Source: Physocladia obscura
Lineage: Eukaryota; Chytridiomycota; Chytridiomycetes; Chytridiales; Chytriomycetaceae
NCBI GenBank assembly: GCA_027596945.1
Contig: JADGJH010000343.1
Coordinates: 1 to 16,231 of the forward strand
Reading direction: 5' to 3'
Length of the DNA: 16,231 bases
Shown here: in pieces, positions 8,867 to 16,231 of the stretch
Layout of the letters: every line of letters starts with the position of its first letter
Numbering within the stretch: position 1 is the first letter of the stretch
The notes under the pieces: generated by a model
Told to the model about the DNA's origin: nothing
The model's input: the letters and a program-made list of their open reading frames with translations, nothing else
Databases searched by the model: none
Made by a program: the position numbers and the translations under genes

Positions 8867-10016
8867 TAGAAGTGTCTTCTATTCATTTTCTTTCTTTTTT
8901 TAAATTTTATTATTGGTTATTTTAAATAAAAAGAGTCTTTAAGTATTACTCTTCTATATCAACTCATATTCATACAAAGTTGGAAGTTAAATTTCCTCCA
9001 TTTCCGTTGCACAATTTCTTGATCATGTGCCTGTCAAATAAACAATTTTCTTCCAATTTCGCAGACATAAGATTATATAATATAATTATTAAATCCCATA
9101 TAGTGCATTCAGTTTGTATATCAGAATATAAATCATTATATTTAACACCCTGATGCCCTCTTGAAATCACTAAACCTCATACCAGCTGTCAGCAATGTTG
9201 CTAAGAATTTTCCCACATCTTAATAGAGGAGAGTCTATCCAAAAAAATTAGTCGTATAAACCAGCAGCTATCATTTCTTGTTTAATTCATTCAGTCATAT
9301 GTTCAAAACCCAACGACAATGAGTTGTTTTTTATACTGTATTAAGACCAAAAACAAAGGTGATTGATAACCCATCTGTTATAAAATCAATAGCCAAAACC
9401 CACCTCTTACATAATCACAGGAAAAAAAAACAACAAATAAAACTGTCAATATCAACAATATAACTGGCAATTACAGCCTTACTGAAGCAAATGGGGATCT
9501 GTGGAACACTTATGCAGCAGAAATCAGTTGTCAGCAATCAAAAGCCAATATATTGTATTAGGAATTGTGATTAGTTTTTGACAATTTTCATCATCAAAGC
9601 AAAAAACTTCATAAATATCAAAAAAAAGGAACATCTGAATGTGAGTTTATTAAGTGCTCCCTCTTCTCTCTGTTACCAAGCACTTTGTAATTCTTGTTGG
9701 ACTCAAAAACACATAACCATATTTGATATAATTGCAATTCATTTGAATCCCATGATCTTAAACATAGTTGCTTTTGTGTGTAATTTGAGGATTAAATTGC
9801 AGAAAACTTTCCAACAAGCCAAAATGCCTGGGTGTGGGTTGCATAATGAAAAGAAATAAAAAATGAACGTGCATCATCATTAATGTGAAATACGTCCTTT
9901 TTCAGTCTGCTTTCATTTCTTTCAGCCTAATTTCTTTCAGAATTTATTTATGTGGCTGTTAATTTTTCAACTGCCCCACGAAAAAAAAAAAAGGAAGTGA
10001 AAATTGTTTTGAAATA

Positions 10017-10583
10017 ATGACTATTCGTGGACCTGGCGGCATTGACATTCTTGAGAGTCCAAAATTACAAGCACGCGAGTCCAAAGAGACCATTCCTCAA
10101 TTGATGCTGTCGCAGTCGGAGCAAGTGCCGCAGTCCGAATGGATCCAACAGAAATTATTGAATCAACAAGAGATATACAGCATCGCTATGCACTCGAATT
10201 GCTTACAACAAAAAAAGGGATATAGTAGTATTTCACATTCGAGTGGCAGCGATTACGAAACTAAATCGTGAGTGATCCGGCGTTCCGCCACCTTCCAATT
10301 TTAAGATCCCAAAAAATTAATTTAAAATTTTGATTTTTATAGAAACACTGACAAAAAACAGTTGAAACCACGAACAAAATGCAAAAAATGCAACGCATCC
10401 TTTAGTAGGTATCAAGATTATAAACGTCACAAAAGCACGGTGCACAATTCGGGAGAAAATAAATGGTCTGCTTTTTGTCGATGCTGTGACACGGAGTTTT
10501 CACGGACAGATGCATTAAAACGTCACGAAGCAAGGCGGCTTCTATTTTTGAACAAGTTTCTGAGCTCAAGTTCTGAATCATAG
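10017..10583 (+). CDS. Small C2H2 zinc-finger protein
   Basis: The model is join(10017..10267, 10343..10583), 163 aa, with one 75-nt phase-2 intron (donor GTGAGT, acceptor TTATAG). Residues 1-95 are Gln/Ser-rich without a known domain. Finger 1 is complete: C97-x2-C100-x12-H113-x4-H118. Finger 2 has C129-x2-C132-x12-H145 followed by EARRLLFLNK, with no His or Cys in the place of the fourth zinc ligand. The signature FSRTDALKRHEARR resembles fungal DNA-binding fingers, so a nuclear nucleic-acid-binding role is inferred. The second finger is either degenerate or uses a different ligand. No specific family or gene name can be given. Confidence 0.72.
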
Positions 10584-10938
10584 TGGATTTTCAGCAAATT
10601 TTATTTACATTCGAAAATAATAATGAACAGAACTCCTTTTTCTCTTGGAATATAAATGGGAGTGAACAGTTCAATCAACAAAAAAAAAAAATTTAGGGAT
10701 AATGAACATCTAGAAACAAATACACAAACAGCACTCACAAATAAAAATGGAGATTTTGGAGAGATGTGAAAATTCAAATGGTCCGATTTAGTTTGTGCTG
10801 CAGAAAAGTTGTTCAGGACAATAAATTAAGTTTTTATTGGCAAGCTAATCTTGGATATTCCTGATGAAATTTTTATTCACCATTTTGTGAAACGAAAAAA
10901 AAGCTGCCCCCCTGATACAAACGCACAGAAAAACAGGA
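10584..10938. other. Intergenic, zinc finger to TTLL gene
   Basis: AT-rich, without a coding frame. AATAAA at 10820-10825 could end the zinc-finger transcript, 237 nt beyond its stop. The rest would be the promoter and leader of the TTLL gene. Confidence 0.45.
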
Positions 10939-13900
10939 ATGGTCTTAGATCTTAGTTTTCGCCGCTCAAAGACAATTCCCAACGCAATCGAAGTTTTCTC
11001 AATCGATAAACGAATCAATGCGCAGTCTTCTTTTCCTGCTGTTGATGCCAAGGCCGAATACTTGATCTTTGTCAAGCAGTGGACAAATAACTCAAACAAC
11101 TGGTACATTGCTTTTGACTATTGTGTTTATTCAGTGGATGAGCCGAGGCGCTGTTGCAGTCTGTTTTTATTTTTATTTTTATTTTGATTGATAGATAGTA
11201 AACCCTTTTTTGATCAATCAAAACAGACTTTTTTGTGAAAAACAAATCAGGCGTCTTCTACTCGGTTACTGATGCTGAAAATGTCAGAGCGAACAATGAT
11301 AATTTGGAAATGGACCTCATGCCCACAACCGACGCAGATTGCAAATTACCGTCCGGCCACTCCAAATTGTTGTGGCAGGAAACAGAGAAAACGGAAACTT
11401 TATATCTTGAAGTGAAGAATCTCATTGAGCGGTATATCTTTATTATATTTTTATTATTATATTTTATAATTTAATTGGCAGAGTAAAAACTGAAATTTCG
11501 AAACAGCAAAGGACTTCAAATAAAAAGAAAAAGTTGACGATAAACACATCGTATTGTAAATATGAGATTGTTCGACAATGTAGTATAACATATGGTCTGC
11601 GTGTTGTCGATGATACCGAGCCTGATCCTTGGTCTATTTTTTGGATTGATACTGGAGTTTCTGTTCAACGCGTTTTGGATATGCAAGTGTCTGGTATTAT
11701 GTTATTCAACTAACAAAATGTGTAGGCTTCCATATCAAAAAATCAATCATTTTCCTGGAATGCATGAGATTTGTCGTAAAGATCACCTTGCACGCAATCT
11801 CAGTCGCTTGTCGCGTCTTCTTCCAAAAGATTACAATTTTTTCCCGAAAACTTTTGTCCTCCCCCACGACTGGGCAGACTTGAAATTAGCTCTCAAAGCC
11901 CGTAAACATCAAACGTATATTGCAAAACCCGACAATGGATGCCAAGGAAAGGGAATTTTCTTGTTTAAGTCATTGAAGACTATTAACCCTCACAAGGAGA
12001 CGAAAATGATCGTGCAAGCATATTTAAATCGTCCCTGTTTGATTGATTCTTTCAAGTTTGATTTGCGTGTGTGAGTTGCCCTCTCTTTATGAATCCACAA
12101 GCACTCGATAACAATATAAATTTTAACTCAGATACGTATTAGTAACTTCAGTAAATCCACTTCGAATCTTTGTTCACCGCAATGGCCTTGCGCGATTTGC
12201 AACAACTCGTTACACAGATCCCACAACATCCCACGATTCAAGCCTTCATGACGTGCGAATGCATCTTACAAACTATGCCATCAACAAACACAGCGAAAAC
12301 TTCGATTTCAGTGACAGTGACGATAAAGGCAGCAAGCGGTCCATTGAAAGCGTATTTAAGCGCCTTGTTGAACGCGGTGCATTAAAAGATCCAGAGAACC
12401 TGTGGGGGAAAATCCACGACGCGGTGGTCAAGACTTGTATCACAGTTCAGCCTCAACTTGCAATGATTTTGAAAGCGTGTTTTCCTCGAGCTGAACCCAA
12501 TCCTGGCAGTAACTCAAACGCTTCTACCATGAAAGGAAAACTGAATGGATATGTCGGTTCTCAATGCTTTGAAATTCTTGGTTTTGATATTTTTTTGGAC
12601 AAGAAACTCAAACCATGGGTACTTGAAGTTAACCATAGTCCGAGTTTTACATGCGACAGTCCATTAGATCTTGACGTGAAACAGAAGGTTATTCTTGATA
12701 CTCTCGGATTACTCAATTTGAACGCAAATTCTCGAAAAAAATTTGAAAAGTTTGAAAAAGAAAAGATCAAGTCCCGACTTTTTGGGAGCGGTGCAGGCGT
12801 TGTTAGCGGAAGTGGTACAAATGTGATCAAAAATGCGCAAAAACAACAGAAAGATTTAACTGCAGCAATTTATTTTGCGGAAAGTGGTTCAGATTTAGCT
12901 GGAAAAGTTCAGAATGATGGATCATTTCAAAACAACCAATCAGATTCCGCTCAATCCTTCTTAAAGCAGCAGCAGCAGCAGCCGCAACAGCAACAATCAC
13001 ATCGGCAAAAAGAACTGTCACAAGTCTCTATTGACCTTATAAATGAATACATATCAAACCATACACAATCTCTTCTTGATGCTCTTTCAAATTTTGAAAA
13101 TGCGAACATTGGATCTTTTACGCGAGTTTTTCCACCTGTTGATTCAAATCCACACCTTTTGGCAAAATATCTCAAGTGTTTGTCAAATGCACACCGCTTG
13201 AGTTCAGAAACTGTGGCAACGAAAGGACGTCAGGAATATCTACGCCGAGTTCAAGAAGAAAAAGACGCTGCGGCAGAAAAAATCGAACGATGGCGCTGTC
13301 TTACAAAAGGTAAAGGTCTTGTCAGGGATGGCAGCGGAGTTCTGCGTACTGTAACTTCGAAATTCATGTTGTGGCGGTCAGGACAAGACACAGCAACAGC
13401 GGCAGTAACAACTTCAAGGGTTTTTGACGAACGAGAAGCAGCAGCAGAAGAGCAAAGGCGGTATAAAGAAGTAGAGAACCAGACAGCGCTTGTTCCTTCG
13501 TCAGAATATAAAAGTTTTGGACTCAAAGTCGATTCAGTTGTCAAAGTGTTCAAAAAATGTAACAGCAGCAAAGATCCAGAAATAAACGGTGACGAAACAA
13601 TTATTCTTGCTGCCCAAAGTATGCCAATTCTTTCACGAGCTCCGTCGGCTACTTCTCACTCACCCAGGATCAGAAAAATAGATAACCAAATTTCCCCGAA
13701 TAACATTGAGACTGCCAAGCTCTTTCTTGATATGAAACAATCAAACCAGGGATACAGCAGGCATTCAAAACAATCCTTAAAACTGCAAGTGCACTCACAA
13801 ATGAGTATTGCCCAAATAGACAAGCTGGCCTTAACTTCAATGACTAAATCAATAACTGTAAATCGGGGCTATCCCGTCCGGACAACCTATGCTCAGCGAT

Positions 13901-14061
13901 TAGCCGAAAGTGCAAAGCACCGCAGTGAAATTGTATCCAACATAGCCGGGATTGATCGAATAATAAACAAGCCAGTTGAAGGTGTGGAATTCATTGGTGT
14001 ACCAGAGAGGAGTATCACCGGACGAAAAATTATTCCCCGAGAGCCAAACCTCTTTCTGTGA
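10939..14061 (+). CDS. Tubulin polyglutamylase, TTLL6/13-like
   Basis: ATP-dependent amino-acid ligase that adds or elongates glutamate side chains on tubulin, typically in axonemes. The model is join(10939..11152, 11227..11431, 11482..11682, 11726..12070, 12132..14061), 964 aa. Residues 1-160 are not conserved. The TTL domain, about 165-515, contains YEIVRQC...YGLRVVDD, WIDTGVS, KINHFPGM, ICRKDHLARN, an ATP-binding K274 in AKPDNGCQGKGIF, FDLRVYVLVTS, RMHLTNYAINKHS (from R364) and metal-binding E487/N489 in LEVNHSPSF. The basic helix after it (KKFEKFEKEKIKSRLFG) matches the cationic microtubule-binding segment of autonomous elongases. The tail is long and low-complexity, with a polyQ tract and an IGVPERSITGRKI end. 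Exon 1 is the weak part: the donor at 11153 (GTTGCA) is tentative, with in-frame alternatives at 11123 and 11159. Intron 3 is GC-AG. Confidence 0.93.
11162..11184 (+). repeat. TTTTTA microsatellite in TTLL intron 1
   Basis: Three TTTTTA units followed by TTTT, then GATTGATAGATAG. It lies in the predicted first intron of the TTLL gene, whose donor is uncertain. Confidence 0.6.
11683..11725 (+). other. GC-AG intron in the TTLL gene
   Basis: A 43-nt phase-2 intron with donor AT|GCAAGT, branch AACTAAC and acceptor TGTAG. The spliced product reads SVQRVLDMLPYQKINHFPGM, the same length as family members (SxxRVMxMxxxQKINHFPGM). The only in-frame GT alternative (11689, GTCTGG) is a poor donor and inserts two residues into this rigid segment. 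Confidence 0.78.
12967..12996 (+). repeat. CAG/CAA tract coding polyglutamine
   Basis: Five CAG codons, one CCG, then CAA CAG CAA CAA in the reading frame of the TTLL tail, giving Q5-P-Q4. The CAG run is a likely site of length variation. Confidence 0.9.
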
Positions 14062-14092
14062 AAAATTTTTAAGAAAGCTTTTGAGAAACCCT

Positions 14093-14098
14093 TTTATT
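14093..14098 (-). terminator. Poly(A) signal of the eS7 gene
   Basis: TTTATT on the + strand is AATAAA on the minus strand, about 70 nt past the eS7 stop. It lies only 32 nt from the TTLL stop, so the two 3' UTRs probably overlap. Confidence 0.5.
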
Positions 14099-14168
14099 TG
14101 TCCATACGAAAGACAATTGCCACAACCGCAACGTCAAGTCCGGAGACAACAACAAAACAACAACACGC

Positions 14169-14806
14169 TTATTCTTGGGCAGAAGCAACTGGGAATTCAA
14201 AGACAACGTCTTTTCCAGTAATCTTCTTGTAGGTAGCAGAGAATGTGTCCAGCTTGTACTCCAAGGCAGTGTGGTCCTTGCGGTCAAGGAAAACCTTGAT
14301 CAGCTTTCCGCCGTCGACTCTAACCTTGGTTCTCTTTCCAACAATTTCGGTTGGGAACACAAGGTCCTCGAGAATCTTTTCGTGAACAGAAGTAAGAGTA
14401 CGCGAACGTGGACGCATTTGTGTGACACGGGCACGACGAGTTGGCTTGCGCATAATACGGCGCTGAGCGATAATCAAAACATGTCTGTCGGAAAACTTCT
14501 TCTCGAGCTCACGGACGAGACGGGTCTGGACCTTGTGGAAAGCCTTAAGGAGAGGAACTGGAACAAAGATAACGACGGCTTTCTTTCCATGGCCAATTTC
14601 GATCTGTAGTAAATCGGCATCACGATTATTTTAACTATTTGGTCATTTTTAGATTTTACCTCCTTTGCGTTGGTGAATTGGAGACCACGCAGGTCTGACT
14701 TGAGCTCGGCGTTTTGCTCAAGGTCGAAGATTGCCTGGGCAACCTGAAGTTCGAGCTCGTCTGGGACTTGGCCAATCGGCTTTGTAATCTTAGTGTAGGC
14801 AGACAT
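14169..14806 (-). CDS. RPS7: 40S ribosomal protein S7 (eS7)
   Basis: Component of the small ribosomal subunit. The model is complement(join(14169..14603, 14660..14806)), 193 aa, the usual length. There is one 56-nt phase-0 intron (donor GTAAAA, acceptor CTACAG). Signature blocks include [97 protein letters not shown] and GKDVVFEFP. Codon use is visibly biased to C/G-ending codons, as expected for a highly expressed gene. It is convergent with the TTLL gene, with 107 bp between stops. Confidence 0.98.
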
Positions 14807-15002
14807 TGATCTAGTCTCAATGAATTAGTCTAAGCATAGATACACAAAGAGGGAGTTGGGCGTAAAAACTTCGTCCAGCAGAATCAATACGGTCCGTCTG
14901 AAAAATTCCTTCTATTCCGTCCAGTTTATCCGTTCTCCGTGCATTTTGCCTGTTACGCAGCTTTCCCGACTTGATACACATCAACCAACAAAACACATCT
15001 AC

Positions 15003-15029
15003 AGGACTCCCGCTACTACCGCGAGTCCT
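15003..15029. repeat. Small inverted repeat
   Basis: AGGACTC (15003-15009) and GAGTCCT (15023-15029) form a 7-bp stem around a 13-nt loop, directly upstream of the ATGATG at 15031. It may be chance. Confidence 0.4.
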
Positions 15030-15030
15030 A

Positions 15031-15159
15031 ATGATGCCAGACTACCGCGTCGAGTATTACTCTGCCCAAAAGATTCTGCATAAGAAATATCCCCTCGCTG
15101 CGATTGACGGATGGGGTGGGGATGGCGTTGCTTTCTTGGTAGGTTTGCCAAAATGACGC
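15031..15159 (+). pseudogene. Possible orphan exon or gene fragment
   Basis: ATGATG at 15031 opens a 42-codon frame (MMPDYRVEYYSAQK..., KKYPLAAIDGW) with coding-like composition. After AFL at 15138 comes GTAGGT, a plausible splice donor; without splicing the frame ends at a TGA near 15157. The YPLAAIDGW...GDGVAFLVG end faintly recalls the first strand of WD40 proteins such as SEC12/PREB. That is a guess, and I find no continuing exon downstream, where the antisense CNBD gene begins. It could be a relic, a short peptide or chance. Confidence 0.2.
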
Positions 15160-15241
15160 ACCACTTTGATGGAGGAAAAAGGAAGATCTGCAAATTTTCC
15201 TCCATTTCCTTTCAAAAAATGTGACGAATTTATTAGACATT

Positions 15242-16231
15242 TTAATTTGAAAAACGTTCGGCAATGCGCGCGTTCATATCCTGAAAATCTTCCAATAGAA
15301 CCCTGAAATTATTTCGAGAAATTTGATAGCATACACATTGCGACAAAGCTCTGACTGACGCAGATCGAGGTGCATCACTTACCAATGCTAGTTCTGAAAT
15401 AAGTTGTTCAGTTCTTATTTTTGACCAATAATGTGCTGGACAAAGCAATGAAGTAAATATAAAAAGTGAATAATACCTCCAAAGCAAGCATTGTCTTCTA
15501 ATTCTGTCACTTTATATCCACCAACAAGAATGTCTGCACGACCAGTTTTAATAATATACTAATACGAGAAATTAAAATATATAGATTTATAAGAAAATAA
15601 ATTATAAAAATGCGAACCATTTCGTGTCCAGGCTTCAATAAATATTTTAATTGCGGGTTGTAGTTCGTGAGTAACAAAAATGAAAAATGACAGACCACTA
15701 ACATCTCCTTGATTGAATATCGTTTCACCCGTAGCAAAAAATACTGGAACCATCAGATCCAATAGTTTCCCAAACCATTCATCATCGCGACCGTCCAACT
15801 CACTCCTTCGCAAAAAAGACACCTTCGACACCATTTCTTTTGCAACAACAATTTTACGCGTCTCTTCGTCCAGTCGGATTTTATTCATTCTGTCCGTGTA
15901 AATATCGTCCACTTTTTTCTTGACGTCATCAAATGTGTTTGCAATGGTATCAAATGCTGCGCGTGTTAGCCTATATAACATACATGGAGATGCAGCTTGG
16001 ACTGTTGCTGTGCGTGGAATATTGGCGATAAGTGCGATCTCTGCAAAAAGCAGCAGTATAATATATGTGTGTGTATTTTAATTATTATCCCGTTAAAATA
16101 TCAGTAGTAAAAAGCGACATAAATCGCAAATATACCTCCAAAAAAGGCACCCTCTCGCAGTGTTGCAATACGCTTACCTCCAATAATGACATGAAGTGTG
16201 CCAACAAGGCAGAAATACTTTTGTAAATATT
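15242..16231 (-). CDS. Tandem cyclic-nucleotide-binding-domain protein, 5' partial
   Basis: The 3' part of a gene entering from the right edge; model complement(join(15242..15393, 15477..15558, 15676..16040, 16136..>16231)). It codes two consecutive CNBDs. CNBD-A ends with the phosphate-binding cassette FGEIALIANIPRTATVQA. A helical linker rich in K, D and E follows. CNBD-B then runs from VSFLRRSE and FFATGETIFNQGD to FGELALVSDAPRSASVRA and ends 34 residues later (ARIAERFSN). Both cassettes keep the ribose-binding Glu and phosphate-binding Arg, so both should bind cAMP or cGMP. Both are split by a phase-1 intron inside the FG|E codon (95 and 83 nt). The third intron (15559..15675) has a weak GTTACT donor and leaves about three extra residues in CNBD-B, so its boundary is uncertain. 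The N-terminus lies outside, so a PKA regulatory subunit, a channel or another multi-CNBD protein cannot be told apart. Confidence 0.85.

Larger units (their letters stand above)
6182..10016. other. About 3.8 kb AT-rich region without a supportable gene
   Basis: Frames of up to 114 codons occur (for example 7366-7629 + and 7489-7833 -), but they overlap each other antisense, lack good starts and show no motif. Contents I can name are a G13 run, a 16-bp palindrome, a diverged repeat pair and a degenerate tandem repeat, each listed separately. No tRNA, rRNA or transposase was found. Confidence 0.55.
14807..15241. other. Intergenic: eS7 promoter and CNBD-gene 3' flank
   Basis: Both neighbours are on the minus strand. 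The half nearest eS7 would be its promoter; CGTCCAG occurs twice (14872-14878 and 14918-14924). The stretch at 14870-15150 is richer in G and C than most intergenic DNA here and holds a hairpin and a possible orphan exon, listed separately. Confidence 0.45.

Noticed and set aside
9578..9859. 93-codon frame on the plus strand
   Set aside because: Opens with TTG rather than ATG and has no motif or splice partner; composition matches the AT-rich background.
6182..10016. tRNA, snoRNA, transposon or CRISPR-like content
   Set aside because: I found no B-box-like GGTTCRANTCC, no convincing C/D box pair, no terminal repeats with a transposase frame and no regular repeat-spacer array.
10845..11108. 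87-codon minus-strand frame over TTLL exon 1
   Set aside because: Antisense to the proposed first exon; no motif and no neighbouring exons.
11689..11725. GT-AG version of TTLL intron 3 (donor GTCTGG)
   Set aside because: Poor donor, and it inserts two residues into a segment of fixed length in the family; the GC donor at 11683 fits exactly.
14175..14609. 144-codon frame on the plus strand
   Set aside because: Antisense shadow of the strongly conserved eS7 exon 2.

Overview
The window is nuclear DNA of a eukaryote, most likely a zoosporic (chytrid-type) fungus. A velvet-domain factor, a family known from fungi, lies beside a tubulin polyglutamylase of the TTLL elongase class, which is typical of lineages with cilia or flagella. 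The genes are cut by many very short introns (43-117 nt in the accepted models), several with clear CTAAC/CTGAC branch sites. Intergenic DNA is very AT-rich. The taxon is an inference; no rRNA or other taxonomic marker is present.

Layout. (1) 159-3232, + strand: two tandem aspartate aminotransferase genes with all key catalytic residues kept, 207 bp apart, differing in intron content (1 versus 3) and both with unusual basic N-terminal extensions. (2) 3233-4659: AT-rich, no gene seen, with one GC-richer patch near 4270-4380. (3) 4660-5814, - strand: five-exon velvet factor; a weak small two-exon gene candidate (5926-6181, +) may be divergently transcribed from it. (4) 6182-10016: about 3.8 kb of AT-rich DNA with no supportable gene, but with a diverged repeat pair, a degenerate tandem repeat, a long palindrome and a 13-G run. 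(5) 10017-10583, +: small C2H2 zinc-finger protein with a broken second finger. (6) 10939-14061, +: TTLL6/13-like polyglutamylase in five exons. (7) 14169-14806, -: ribosomal protein eS7, convergent with the TTLL gene. (8) 14807-15241: intergenic, with a possible orphan exon on the + strand. (9) 15242-16231, -: 3' part of a gene with two tandem cyclic-nucleotide-binding domains, running off the window.

The gene models rest on joining reading frames at splice sites and comparing the result with known families. Two introns work only with GC-AG splice sites, in AAT copy 2 and in the TTLL gene. Both have the donor GCAAGT and a CTAAC branch site. In each case the GC donor is the only junction that restores the family's exact alignment.

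The genes do not form one pathway. They cover housekeeping functions (AAT, eS7), regulators (velvet, zinc finger), the flagellar/microtubule apparatus (TTLL) and cyclic-nucleotide signalling. I see no mobile element with coding capacity, no RNA gene and no defence system. The items most worth a second look are the GC-AG introns, the intron and promoter differences between the two AAT copies, the duplicated CNBDs with identical intron position, and a possible in-frame exonic intron in the second CNBD.
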